A stretch of DNA of 14,549 nucleotides. It comes from an uncultured Bacillota bacterium. Its GTDB lineage: Bacteria > Bacillota > Clostridia > Lachnospirales > Lachnospiraceae. Position numbers and translations under genes: made by a program. Under the pieces are notes generated by a model. It had not been told where the DNA came from and made no database searches. It saw only the letters and a program-made list of their open reading frames with translations. The stretch's first letter is position 1; every line of letters begins with the position of its first letter. Below are positions 6,627 through 14,115 of the stretch, one piece after another. The stretch lies in contig CAJKMA010000066.1 in the NCBI GenBank assembly GCA_905200905.1, positions 1-14,549 of the forward strand, in the 5' to 3' direction.

Positions 6627-7613
6627 ATGAAAGAACTAGAGGAATTACGAAAACTGCTTGATAAAGAGAAAATGGCTCCCATAGGAAAAGATTTGAGCCT
6701 TGTTATACAGAAAAAACTGAAGAAAAGCGGCATTTATTTCCGTATATTTGCCAGAGTGAAAGAAGCTGCTTCTGTTTACCGCAAATTAGAATGGAAGAAA
6801 CAGGAGTATCTGGAAAAAAATAAAAAACTACAGGATGTGGTAGGGCTTCGGATTGTTCTATATTATATGGATGATATTCCTGTATGTAAGGAAATGCTGA
6901 AAAGCACATTTGCCATTATAGAGAAAGATTCCCATGAGGATATTCCGAAGGTAAATGAATTTAATCCTTTGCGGATGAATTATGTGTGCAGAATGCCAAA
7001 AGAGTTTGTGAATCGTTTTCCAAAGGAGCTTTGGGAAAATTATAGGATTGATCAGACCTTTGAAGTCCAGATTCGCACCACATTTTCAGAAGGCTGGCAT
7101 GAGGTGGATCATGATGTTCGCTATAAGCATAAGGAAGAGTGGGAGCAGCATTATGAACTTTCCAGGGAATTAAATGGGATTTATGCTACGTTGGAGATTT
7201 GTGACAGGAGTATGGTAAATCTTTTGGAAAGACTTGCGTATCGGAACTACAAAAGTATGCAGATAGAGGCGATGATTAGAAACAAGTTCCGGCTCCGTTT
7301 TGAGGATTCCGCGATTTCTGTTCCGTTACTGGAATTTCTTCAAAAAGATCAAGAATTGGTGAAGACGATTTATCGTTCCGAAAGAGAAGAACCAATCCGC
7401 TTTTTTGCCAGTGATTTGTCAGAGGGAATCGTTTTGACAATCGATAATCTGGTGTTTGTGTGTAATGAATTATGTATAGGAAGAAAAGACCTCGAAGACC
7501 GTACCCCTATGAATATTCGTGAAAAAACAGCAAAATGGAAACAAAGGAGAAAAGAGCAGGAAAAAACTTATATTAATATGAAGAAAGATGTTGACACAGA
7601 GTTTTTCTTATAA
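6627..7613 (+). CDS. RelA/SpoT-domain protein (alarmone-synthetase-like)
   Basis: The ATG at 6627 follows an AAAGGGGTG ribosome-binding site and gives 328 residues; an upstream in-frame start at 6588 lacks a good site. Residues about 30-170 resemble the nucleotidyltransferase fold of (p)ppGpp synthetases: FARVKEAASVYRKLEWKK (41-58), DVVGLRIVLYYMDD (70-83), and the strongest match FEVQIRTTFSEGWHEVDHDVRYKH (145-168), which carries the acidic E-x-x-H core of these enzymes. There is no HD hydrolase, TGS or ACT domain. The C-terminal part (about 180-328) is unlike RelQ or RelP and ends in a charged helix. The usual G-loop (GYxSxH) that stacks the GTP/GDP base is not recognisable; the aligned stretch reads NPLRMNYVCRM (113-123). 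Alarmone synthesis is therefore uncertain, and a different pyrophosphoryl acceptor, or loss of activity, is possible. Confidence 0.72.
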   Translation: MKELEELRKLLDKEKMAPIGKDLSLVIQKKLKKSGIYFRIFARVKEAASVYRKLEWKKQEYLEKNKKLQDVVGLRIVLYYMDDIPVCKEMLKSTFAIIEKDSHEDIPKVNEFNPLRMNYVCRMPKEFVNRFPKELWENYRIDQTFEVQIRTTFSEGWHEVDHDVRYKHKEEWEQHYELSRELNGIYATLEICDRSMVNLLERLAYRNYKSMQIEAMIRNKFRLRFEDSAISVPLLEFLQKDQELVKTIYRSEREEPIRFFASDLSEGIVLTIDNLVFVCNELCIGRKDLEDRTPMNIREKTAKWKQRRKEQEKTYINMKKDVDTEFFL

Positions 7614-7619
7614 TATAAT
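7591..7619 (+). promoter_or_regulatory. Promoter of rplM-rpsI
   Basis: Consensus boxes TTGACA (7591-7596) and TATAAT (7614-7619) have 17-base spacing, the best match in the window. The -35 box and spacer overlap the last codons of the preceding gene (stop at 7611-7613). The predicted start near 7626 leaves a leader of about 120 bases before rplM. Confidence 0.85.
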
Positions 7620-7625
7620 ATACCA

Positions 7626-7737
7626 ATGTGACATAGTTTGAAAATGCCTAGCCAAAAGCCCCGGTATGGCAGTTTCATCATAGAACATATATGAATTAAT
7701 AAATGAAAATATTCTACAGTATTGTTGATAATAGGAG
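7626..7737 (+). promoter_or_regulatory. Long 5' leader of rplM, candidate L13 autoregulatory leader
   Basis: The leader is unusually long for a gene with a consensus promoter. It can form a GC-rich stem, TGCC (7645-7648) with GGCA (7668-7671), continuing as GCC/GGT around the loop AAAAGCCCC, and a weaker stem TAGAA (7681-7685) with TTCTA (7712-7716) just before the ribosome-binding site. An L13 ribosomal-protein leader family is known in Bacillota, but I cannot confirm membership without a covariance search. Confidence 0.42.
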
Positions 7738-7745
7738 GTAAAACC

Positions 7746-8174
7746 ATGAACAGTTATATGGCTAATCCAGATAAGATTGAAAGAAAATGGTATGTTGTAG
7801 ACGCTGAAGGACAGACATTAGGACGTCTTGCATCTGAAGTTGCTAAAGTTTTAAGAGGAAAAAATAAACCGGTTTTCACACCACATGTTGATACAGGTGA
7901 TTACGTAATCATCGTAAACGCTGACAAAGTCAAAGTTACTGGTAAAAAAATGGAACAGAAAATTTACTACAATCACTCTGAATATGTTGGCGGTATGAAA
8001 GAAACCACATTAAAAGAAATGATGGCTAAAAAACCTGAAAGAGTACTTGAGCTGGCTGTAAAAGGCATGCTTCCAAAAGGACCTTTAGGAAGAACCATGA
8101 TTAAAAAATTACATGTTTACGCTGGACCAGAGCACAATCATGCAGCTCAGAAACCAGAAGTATTAACATTTTAA
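7746..8174 (+). CDS. rplM: 50S ribosomal protein L13
   Basis: This 142-residue protein is an early-assembly component of the large ribosomal subunit that binds 23S rRNA. The start is the ATG at 7746, preceded by AGGAGGT at a normal distance; an upstream in-frame start at 7722 would add eight residues not found in L13. Typical blocks are KIERKWYVVDAEGQTLGRLAS near the N-terminus, a HVDTGDYVIIVNADKVKVTG core, and the family signature GMLPKGPLGRTMIKKLHVYAG near the C-terminus. It is cotranscribed with rpsI, the conserved L13-S9 pair, with a 17-base gap. Confidence 0.98.
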   Translation: MNSYMANPDKIERKWYVVDAEGQTLGRLASEVAKVLRGKNKPVFTPHVDTGDYVIIVNADKVKVTGKKMEQKIYYNHSEYVGGMKETTLKEMMAKKPERVLELAVKGMLPKGPLGRTMIKKLHVYAGPEHNHAAQKPEVLTF

Positions 8175-8191
8175 TTAGGAGGTAAAAAACA

Positions 8192-8584
8192 GTGGCTAGT
8201 ACAAAATTCTATGGAACAGGAAGAAGAAAATCATCTGTAGCACGTGTATACTTAGTACCAGGTACAGGTAAAATTACAATCAACAAAAGAGACATTGATG
8301 AATATTTTGGATTAGAAACATTAAAAGTAGTTGTTCGTCAGCCATTAACACTGACAGAAACACTTGATAAATTTGATGTTTTAGTAAATGTTCATGGCGG
8401 TGGATTCACAGGACAGGCTGGTGCTATCCGTCACGGAATCTCCAGAGCATTACTGGAAGCTGACAGCGAATATAGACCTGCATTAAAAGCAGCTGGATTC
8501 TTAACACGTGACCCAAGAATGAAAGAAAGAAAGAAATACGGTCTCAAAGCAGCTCGTCGTGCACCACAGTTCAGCAAGAGATAA
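8192..8584 (+). CDS. rpsI: 30S ribosomal protein S9
   Basis: This 130-residue small-subunit protein has a C-terminal tail that reaches the P-site tRNA. The GTG start follows AGGAGG at nine bases and gives the standard N-terminus with FYGTGRRKSSVARVYL. The conserved core VHGGGFTGQAGAIRHGISRALLE and the basic tail ending in QFSKR are both present, the latter being essential for tRNA contact. The length is typical. It is the second and last gene of the rplM-rpsI operon and is followed by a hairpin terminator. Confidence 0.98.
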   Translation: MASTKFYGTGRRKSSVARVYLVPGTGKITINKRDIDEYFGLETLKVVVRQPLTLTETLDKFDVLVNVHGGGFTGQAGAIRHGISRALLEADSEYRPALKAAGFLTRDPRMKERKKYGLKAARRAPQFSKR

Positions 8585-8625
8585 TCTCTCTGTTGCAGGA
8601 CAGACAATTTCAAACAGCATTTTAC

Positions 8626-8659
8626 AACCCTCTCAGGAAATCTTCTGGGAGGGTTTTTG
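8626..8659 (+). terminator. Rho-independent terminator of rplM-rpsI
   Basis: The stem AACCCTCTCAG (8626-8636) pairs with CTGGGAGGGTT (8645-8655), with one G-T wobble and an 8-base loop. The stem runs into TTTTTG. It starts about 40 bases after the rpsI stop. Confidence 0.88.
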
Positions 8660-8703
8660 TATTGTTTAGAAAAGTAATAAATGAAAAGACCAGTTTTTTT
8701 CTT

Positions 8704-8730
8704 TTGTTCAGCCTGTAATTGTGATATGAT
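8704..8730 (+). promoter_or_regulatory. Extended -10 promoter of the GGDEF gene
   Basis: TATGAT (8725-8730) is preceded by TG plus one base (8722-8723), an extended -10 motif. A TTGTTC (8704-8709) stands 15 bases upstream and is a weak -35. The start codon at 8763 is about 25 bases after the expected transcription start. Confidence 0.5.
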
Positions 8731-8762
8731 TAAAAAAAGAGATTATTTAATGAGGTGAGGGT

Positions 8763-10508
8763 TTGGACAAAGGACATAATAAAAAAATACGGCTACTTTT
8801 ATTTTTTGTGTTATGCTTTTTTCTACTCATGTTTCATGCATTTTTTAAGTTTCAGAAAACTTTTCTGAGCATGGAGATGCATCAGAAACAGGAAGAATTA
8901 GGAAAAACAGCCAAAATAAAGGCAGAAACAATACAAAAGAAATATGCGAATATGGTTTCTTCTCTACAGGCTCTTGCAGAAAATGTGAAAGGGCTAAATA
9001 GTAATCTGAATCAGGTCACCCGCCAGATGGTGTTGGTGGTGCAATCAGGGTACTTTGATTATGTGGGAGCCAGTGATGCCCAGGGAAACGCTATGGACTC
9101 AGAGCAGCATAGGACCAATATCCAAAAACGGGAATATTTTAAGGATGCCATGGAAGGAAAGATTTCTATCTCTGATGTGCTGGATTCTCAGGTGAAAGAA
9201 GGAGAAGAGGTACAGGTACTGGCAGTTCCTATATGGAAAGACGGCGTTTCCTGCGGAGTAATCTTCGGCATTGTGAACGTGGGAACCATGGATAAGCTTA
9301 TGGAAAATGTGACAGGAAGTGATATTTACACACAGATTGTAGATTCTAAAGGAAATTATGTAACTAGATTTCAAAATAAAGATACCTTGATACAAAATAA
9401 AAATGTGTGGGATGACTTTGCGGAATATGAGTTTCTGGAGGGAAGTTTAGAAAAAATAAAAGCTGATATGGAAAAACAGAAATCAGATAGCTTTGAATTC
9501 CGTAAGGGAGAGGAAGAAAGATTTTCTTTTTACACACCCCTTGGTCTGAAAGAATACTATGTGTTTTCTACGATTAACAGCGAATATATTAAACAGTGGA
9601 CAGGAAAAATCAATGAAGAAGTTTATTTCATGATTCTGGAAATGGGAACGGCCTTTTTGCTTCTGCTGGCAGGGCTATACTGGTTCAATAAAAAAGTACA
9701 GGAAGAACTGCAGGCATCTCATACAGAGGCGGTCAGCAGTGAAGAGCTTATGCGTATAGCGATTCAGGAGTCGAAGCAGATTGTGTTTGAGTATGATATC
9801 AATACGAAACGATTGTGGAAAAAGGCGGGAGTGGAAAACTGCCTGCTGCCAAACTCTATTCTGAGCAGGGTTCCAGAATCTATTTTAGAGAAAAACATGA
9901 TTGCAGAGACCTCGGTGGAGGATTTTAAAGATATTTTTGAACAGATACAGGAAAAAGAGGTTCTGGAAAAAATTATAAAAGTAAAAGCAGAGAATCAGAT
10001 TCAGTGGTTTAAGATTATCATAAAAAATATTTTTGATAATAAGCATCATATTTTGAACACGGTTGGTATTATAGAAGATGTCACAGAAAAGAAAGTGCAG
10101 GAAGAGCTGCTGCAAGAGGGACAGAAGGAAAATCAGAACTTGAAGGAGCGGGCAGAAAAAGACGGACTGACAGGCCTGTATAATGCGGCCACTGTCAAAA
10201 TGAAGGTACAGGAATTTCTCGCTTCATCCCGCTGTAAGGAAGGAACGCATCTTTTTGTTCTGATGGATTTAGATAATTTCAAGCAGATTAACGATACATT
10301 TGGGCATCAGTATGGAGACCAGGTGTTAAAAGAGGTGGCAGACACGCTTCGCAGGAAATTCCGGAGGGATGATATACTAGGAAGACTAGGCGGGGATGAG
10401 TTTGCAGCACTGTTGCTTAATGCAACTAGTTTTGAAGTCATGAATCCAGTATTCCTGGAATTATGTGCAGCATTGAAAAAACATATACAAAGGATGGAAA
10501 GTCTGTGA
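8763..10508 (+). CDS. Membrane sensor diguanylate cyclase, frameshifted near the C-terminus
   Basis: The TTG start follows GAGGTG at five bases and is needed to include the first membrane helix (about 9-28). An extracytoplasmic, Cache-like sensor region (about 30-285) precedes a second helix (287-307), a PAS-like segment (330-440) ending in the typical IIEDVTEKK, and a GGDEF domain from 467 (DGLTGLYN). The GGDEF signature (543-547) is intact, with an RxxD inhibitory site (RRDD, 534-537) five residues before it, so synthesis of cyclic di-GMP from two GTP was the ancestral role. The frame then reads 12 foreign residues and stops at 10508, while the true C-terminus (SFGIAEAP and beyond) continues one frame over. 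The break maps to an A6 run (10476-10481): one added A restores a protein of about 627 residues. As written, the catalytic domain lacks its last strands and is probably inactive. Confidence 0.85.
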   Translation: MDKGHNKKIRLLLFFVLCFFLLMFHAFFKFQKTFLSMEMHQKQEELGKTAKIKAETIQKKYANMVSSLQALAENVKGLNSNLNQVTRQMVLVVQSGYFDYVGASDAQGNAMDSEQHRTNIQKREYFKDAMEGKISISDVLDSQVKEGEEVQVLAVPIWKDGVSCGVIFGIVNVGTMDKLMENVTGSDIYTQIVDSKGNYVTRFQNKDTLIQNKNVWDDFAEYEFLEGSLEKIKADMEKQKSDSFEFRKGEEERFSFYTPLGLKEYYVFSTINSEYIKQWTGKINEEVYFMILEMGTAFLLLLAGLYWFNKKVQEELQASHTEAVSSEELMRIAIQESKQIVFEYDINTKRLWKKAGVENCLLPNSILSRVPESILEKNMIAETSVEDFKDIFEQIQEKEVLEKIIKVKAENQIQWFKIIIKNIFDNKHHILNTVGIIEDVTEKKVQEELLQEGQKENQNLKERAEKDGLTGLYNAATVKMKVQEFLASSRCKEGTHLFVLMDLDNFKQINDTFGHQYGDQVLKEVADTLRRKFRRDDILGRLGGDEFAALLLNATSFEVMNPVFLELCAALKKHIQRMESL

Positions 10509-10645
10509 CGATTTCCGCTTCTTTTGGAATTGCAGAAGCACCGGAATATGGAACAACCTTTGAAGAGTTATATGAAAAGTCAGATTTGATGTTATATAAA
10601 GTAAAAGAAGACAGCAAAAATGGCTATCAGGCATATAAAGGATGA
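10482..10645 (+). pseudogene. Out-of-frame C-terminal remainder of the GGDEF domain
   Basis: Read one frame over from the upstream gene, this segment encodes TYTKDGKSVTISASFGIAEAP and then FEELYEKSDLMLYKVKEDSKNGYQAY, the final part of a GGDEF domain (the SFGIA strand and the A-D-x-x-(L/M)Y-K-x-K-like helix). It has no ribosome-binding site or start of its own at the right place; a nearby ATG at 10463 belongs to the shadow frame. It is the continuation of the preceding gene and not an independent gene. Confidence 0.85.
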
Positions 10646-10701
10646 TATAAAACTTTTCTTTATAGTTTTGGTGATTTCTGTTAGGATTTCTTTATTAAGC
10701 C

Positions 10702-10730
10702 TTGCATTTTTATATTACATATGATATAAT
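10702..10730 (+). promoter_or_regulatory. Promoter of rpmE and possibly the downstream cluster
   Basis: The -35 box TTGCAT (10702-10707) and a perfect -10 box TATAAT (10725-10730) have 17-base spacing, and TG plus one base stands before the -10 box (extended -10). The rpmE start codon is 74 bases further on. Confidence 0.8.
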
Positions 10731-10804
10731 CTAAAAGCTGTTTGAATTTGAAAACGCAATAAAACAATATAAATAAACAAAATATAATAGAAGAGGTGAA
10801 AATC

Positions 10805-11005
10805 ATGAAAGAAGGAATCCATCCAAATTATCAGGAATGTACAGTAACATGCAACTGTGGAAATACATTTAAAACAGGTTCTACAAAGTCTGAGCTCCGC
10901 GTAGAAGTTTGCTCTAAATGTCATCCTTTCTATACAGGACAGCAGAAAGCTGCACAGGCTCGTGGACGTATTGATAAATTTAATAAGAAATACGGCATGA
11001 AATAA
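10805..11005 (+). CDS. rpmE: 50S ribosomal protein L31, zinc-binding form
   Basis: This 66-residue protein bridges the large and small subunits at the central protuberance. The ATG at 10805 has AGAGGTG upstream; a GTG at 10796 is part of that ribosome-binding site and is not the start. The opening MKEGIHPNYQ and the cysteines Cys16, Cys18, Cys36 and Cys39 mark the C+ (zinc-binding) type, which zinc-limited cells of some species replace with a cysteine-free paralogue. No such paralogue is in the window. It has its own promoter and is followed by a modest hairpin, then by the DUF1385-prmC-prfA run. Confidence 0.97.
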   Translation: MKEGIHPNYQECTVTCNCGNTFKTGSTKSELRVEVCSKCHPFYTGQQKAAQARGRIDKFNKKYGMK

Positions 11006-11017
11006 TTATGAGGTAGG

Positions 11018-11049
11018 AAGAGGTTGAGGTTTTAGGACTTCAACCTCTT
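11018..11049 (+). terminator. Hairpin between rpmE and the DUF1385 gene; weak terminator or attenuator
   Basis: AAGAGGTTGA (11018-11027) pairs perfectly with TCAACCTCTT (11040-11049) around a 12-base loop. No U-tract follows (ATTGCGTTT), so complete termination is unlikely. No separate promoter is seen before the next gene, which suggests partial readthrough or RNA processing here. Confidence 0.5.
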
Positions 11050-11080
11050 ATTGCGTTTAAAGGAAATTCCAGGAGGAAAC

Positions 11081-12058
11081 ATGAAATCATCAAATATTGG
11101 CGGACAAGCTGTCATGGAAGGAATCATGATGCGTCATAAAGATGTATATTCCATTGCAGTGAGAAAACCGGATAAAGAGATAGAGATAATAGTTGAAGAC
11201 TATAAGAGTGTTATGAAATGGAAGTCTCTTTTAAAAATTCCTATTTTAAGAGGTGTCTTTAACTTTATAGATTCCTTGGTGGTAGGTACGAAATGCCTTA
11301 TGTATTCTGCCACGTTTTTTGAGGAAGAGGAGGAACTGGAGAAGAGGAAGACTCTGGAAGGGGAAGAAAGAGTACGGGAAGAGGCAAAGAAAGAAAATCA
11401 GGATAAACTGCTTATGACAGGAACAGTGATTTTTTCTATTATTTTTTCAGTAGCGTTATTTATGGTATTGCCGTATCTTCTTGCCAGTCTTTTGCACAAA
11501 ATAGGTGCAACAGAAACTATGATTACCATAGCAGAGGCAGCAGTGCGGATTTGTTTGTTTCTAGGGTATCTGCTTTTGATTTCCAAAATGGAAGATATCC
11601 AGAGGCTATTTATGTATCATGGCGCTGAACATAAATGTATTAACTGTGTAGAACATGGAATGCCCCTTACTGTGGAGAATGTCATGAAAAGTTCCAGACT
11701 GCATAAGCGTTGTGGAACCAGCTTTTTGTTTTTTGTTATTGTTATCAGTATTGTATTTTTTATGGGATTTTTTGCAATAGTGCCCATTCAGACTTTGTGG
11801 TTGCGAGTTATCGTGAGAATTCTTTTAGTACCGGTGATTGCAGGTGTTTCTTACGAGATTATTAAGTTGGCGGGAAACAGCGATAATTGTGTTGTCTCCC
11901 TTTTGTCCAAACCAGGAATGGCTTTGCAGAAGCTGACAACTAAGGAGCCTACACCAGATATGGCAGAGGTGGCCATTGCAGCAGTGGAAGCAGTTTTTGA
12001 CTGGAGAGCATATTTAGAAGAAAACTTTCCAGAAAAGACAGGAAATGGAGAACCCTGA
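11081..12058 (+). CDS. DUF1385 membrane protein (YqhQ-like)
   Basis: The ATG at 11081 follows AGGAGG and gives 325 residues; an upstream in-frame start at 11051 would lie inside the leader. The family hallmark SNIGGQAVMEGIMMR (4-18) begins the protein. Four probable membrane segments lie at about 111-138, 146-168, 214-236 and 240-262. Between the second and third is a conserved cytoplasmic-sized loop with YHGAEHKCINCVE (179-191) and SRLHKRCGTSF (205-215), whose His180, His184, Cys187, His208 and Cys211 look like metal ligands. A highly acidic and charged stretch (81-109) precedes the first helix. The function of the family is not established. It overlaps prmC by one base (TGATG), so it is translated together with the peptide-release genes. 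Confidence 0.9.
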   Translation: MKSSNIGGQAVMEGIMMRHKDVYSIAVRKPDKEIEIIVEDYKSVMKWKSLLKIPILRGVFNFIDSLVVGTKCLMYSATFFEEEEELEKRKTLEGEERVREEAKKENQDKLLMTGTVIFSIIFSVALFMVLPYLLASLLHKIGATETMITIAEAAVRICLFLGYLLLISKMEDIQRLFMYHGAEHKCINCVEHGMPLTVENVMKSSRLHKRCGTSFLFFVIVISIVFFMGFFAIVPIQTLWLRVIVRILLVPVIAGVSYEIIKLAGNSDNCVVSLLSKPGMALQKLTTKEPTPDMAEVAIAAVEAVFDWRAYLEENFPEKTGNGEP

Positions 12059-12930
12059 TGAAAGCGATAACATATAAAGAGCTTTTGGAACATGGAAAAA
12101 ACCAGCTAAAACAAGGAAAAATCCAGGAATATCAATTGGACGCATGGCTTCTTTTAGAGCATGTGTTCCAGGTTTCTAAAACCTGGTATTTTGTCCATGA
12201 AACAGAAATTGTAGATGTGGAAAAAGCAGAGCAATATGAAGCATTGATTCAGAGAAGAAAAAACCATGTGCCCCTTCAGCAAATAACAGAAGAGGGATAT
12301 TTCTATGGGATGAAGTTCTATGTAAATCAACATGTATTAATCCCTAGACAGGACACGGAGATTCTGGTGGAAGAGGTGCTGAAGCTATGCGGCAGCCTTT
12401 GGAAACAGGAGGAGAACCACCTTCAAATCCTGGATTTATGTACTGGAAGTGGCTGTATTTTGCTAAGTCTTCTTGCAAATTTGAAACAGGCAGAAGGAAC
12501 AGGAGTGGACCTATCTTTAGAAGCGTTAGAAGTTGCCAAAAGAAATGCCAGAGAGCTGGAAATCCCTGCTAAGTGGTTGCACAGTGATTTGTTTGAGCAG
12601 GTAGACAGAAGCTATGATGTAATTGTATCCAATCCTCCTTATATTAGAACTTTTGTTATTGAAGATTTAATGGAGGAAGTCCGACTGCATGAACCAAGAA
12701 TGGCTTTGGATGGCAAGGAAGACGGACTGTACTTTTACAGGAAAATTATCAGAGAGGCCGAAGGATATTTAAAACCAGGAGGAATTTTGGCTTTTGAAAT
12801 AGGGTATGATCAGGGAGAAGCAGTAAGCGGCCTTATGAAAAAACAGGGATATGAACAAATTCAGGTCGTGCAGGATTTAGCGGGCCTTGATAGATGTGTA
12901 ACAGGAATCAGAAAACAGGAGGAAAAATAA
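12058..12930 (+). CDS. prmC: Peptide chain release factor N5-glutamine methyltransferase
   Basis: PrmC uses S-adenosylmethionine to methylate the glutamine of the GGQ motif in release factors 1 and 2, which speeds peptide release. This 290-residue protein has the small helical N-terminal domain, the PrmC-specific LIPRQDTE (94-101), SAM motif I in LDLCTGSGCILLSL (125-138), an acidic ribose-binding VDLS (150-153), and the catalytic SNPPYI (191-196) that binds the substrate glutamine. The start overlaps the previous stop (TGATG) and its own stop overlaps the prfA start (TAATG). Its substrate is the product of the next gene. Confidence 0.96.
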   Translation: MKAITYKELLEHGKNQLKQGKIQEYQLDAWLLLEHVFQVSKTWYFVHETEIVDVEKAEQYEALIQRRKNHVPLQQITEEGYFYGMKFYVNQHVLIPRQDTEILVEEVLKLCGSLWKQEENHLQILDLCTGSGCILLSLLANLKQAEGTGVDLSLEALEVAKRNARELEIPAKWLHSDLFEQVDRSYDVIVSNPPYIRTFVIEDLMEEVRLHEPRMALDGKEDGLYFYRKIIREAEGYLKPGGILAFEIGYDQGEAVSGLMKKQGYEQIQVVQDLAGLDRCVTGIRKQEEK

Positions 12931-14006
12931 TGTTTGATAAATTGGAGGACATTTTAGTTCGCCTTGAAGAAATTTTAAATGAGCTGAATGAACCTACTGT
13001 GGCAAATGACACAGGAAGATTTCAGAAACTCATGAAAGAGCAGAGTGAGTTACAGCCTATTGCAGATGCGTATCAGGAGTACAAGACTTGCAAGGAAACA
13101 GTAGAAGATAGTTTGATGATGTTGGATGAGGAATCTGACGAAGAAATGCGAGAAATGCTCAAGGAAGAACTTTCAGATGCAAAGAAGAGAATTGAAGAAT
13201 TGGAGCAGGAGTTGAAGATTCTGCTTCTTCCAAAAGACCCGAATGATGAGAAAAATGTTATTGTAGAAATCCGGGCAGGTGCAGGTGGTGACGAAGCCGC
13301 ACTTTTTGCAGCTGAAGTTTATAGAATGTATGTAAAGTATGCAGAATCTCAAAATTGGAGATGTGAGATGCTGAGCCTTAATGAAAATGGTATTGGTGGC
13401 TTTAAAGAAGTTACCTTTATGATTAATGGACAGGGCGCGTATTCAAAATTGAAATATGAAAGTGGGGTTCATAGGGTGCAGCGTGTGCCAGAAACCGAAA
13501 GCGGAGGAAGAATCCATACTTCTACCATTACAGTAGCGATTATGCCAGAGGCAGAAGAAATTGACTTTCAGTTAGATTTGAATGATTGTAAATTTGATGT
13601 ATTCCGTGCTTCCGGAAATGGAGGACAGTGCGTTAATACTACAGACTCTGCTGTGCGTTTAACACATATTCCTACAGGAATTGTAATATCCTGTCAGGAT
13701 GAAAAGTCACAGTTGAAAAATAAGGATAAAGCCTTAAAGGTTCTGCGTTCTCGTTTGTATGACATGGAGCTGCAAAAGCGCCATGATGCAGAAGCAGAAG
13801 CAAGAAGAAGCCAGGTTGGAACAGGAGATCGTTCTGAAAAAATCAGAACCTATAACTTCCCTCAGGGTCGTGTGACAGATCACAGAATTAAATTGACACT
13901 GCATCGTCTGGATGGTATTTTAAATGGAGATTTGCAGGAAATTATAGACAGTCTCATTGCAGCAGACCAAGCGATACGCTTAAGTGGCTTAGAAAAAGAT
14001 GCCTAA
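12930..14006 (+). CDS. prfA: Peptide chain release factor 1
   Basis: RF1 recognises UAA and UAG in the ribosomal A site and triggers hydrolysis of peptidyl-tRNA. From the ATG at 12930 the protein has 358 residues; the frame could be extended upstream to 12894, but AGGAGG at 12917-12922 and the TAATG overlap with prmC fix the start. The stop-codon-reading loop is RVPETES (PxT tripeptide at 187-189), the GAGGDEAALFA block lies at 117-128, and GGQ is at 231-233 within RASGNGGQCVNTTDSAVRL. Gln233 is the expected target of the upstream PrmC. The sequence is full length and ends before a clear terminator. Confidence 0.98.
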   Translation: MFDKLEDILVRLEEILNELNEPTVANDTGRFQKLMKEQSELQPIADAYQEYKTCKETVEDSLMMLDEESDEEMREMLKEELSDAKKRIEELEQELKILLLPKDPNDEKNVIVEIRAGAGGDEAALFAAEVYRMYVKYAESQNWRCEMLSLNENGIGGFKEVTFMINGQGAYSKLKYESGVHRVQRVPETESGGRIHTSTITVAIMPEAEEIDFQLDLNDCKFDVFRASGNGGQCVNTTDSAVRLTHIPTGIVISCQDEKSQLKNKDKALKVLRSRLYDMELQKRHDAEAEARRSQVGTGDRSEKIRTYNFPQGRVTDHRIKLTLHRLDGILNGDLQEIIDSLIAADQAIRLSGLEKDA

Positions 14007-14068
14007 ATCCCTTGATTTTATTGGATTTGTGGGAAAGTAAGGTATCCTGTATTTTATAAAGAATAGAG

Positions 14069-14115
14069 TAGAAATCGGTTTTACAGATGAAAATGTAGCC
14101 GATTTCTATTTTTTT
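14069..14115 (+). terminator. Rho-independent terminator of the prfA operon
   Basis: TAGAAATCGG (14069-14078) pairs perfectly with CCGATTTCTA (14099-14108); an inner TACA/TGTA helix shortens the loop. Seven T residues follow (14109-14115). It lies 62 bases after the prfA stop. Confidence 0.88.

Noticed and set aside
6627..7613. Toxin-antitoxin pair based on the RelA/SpoT-like protein
   Set aside because: No small partner gene is adjacent on the same strand; the neighbours are trxA (divergent) and rplM with its own promoter.
10463..10645. Separate small gene starting at the ATG at 10463
   Set aside because: Its sequence is clearly the end of a GGDEF domain and its first residues are an out-of-frame reading of the upstream gene.
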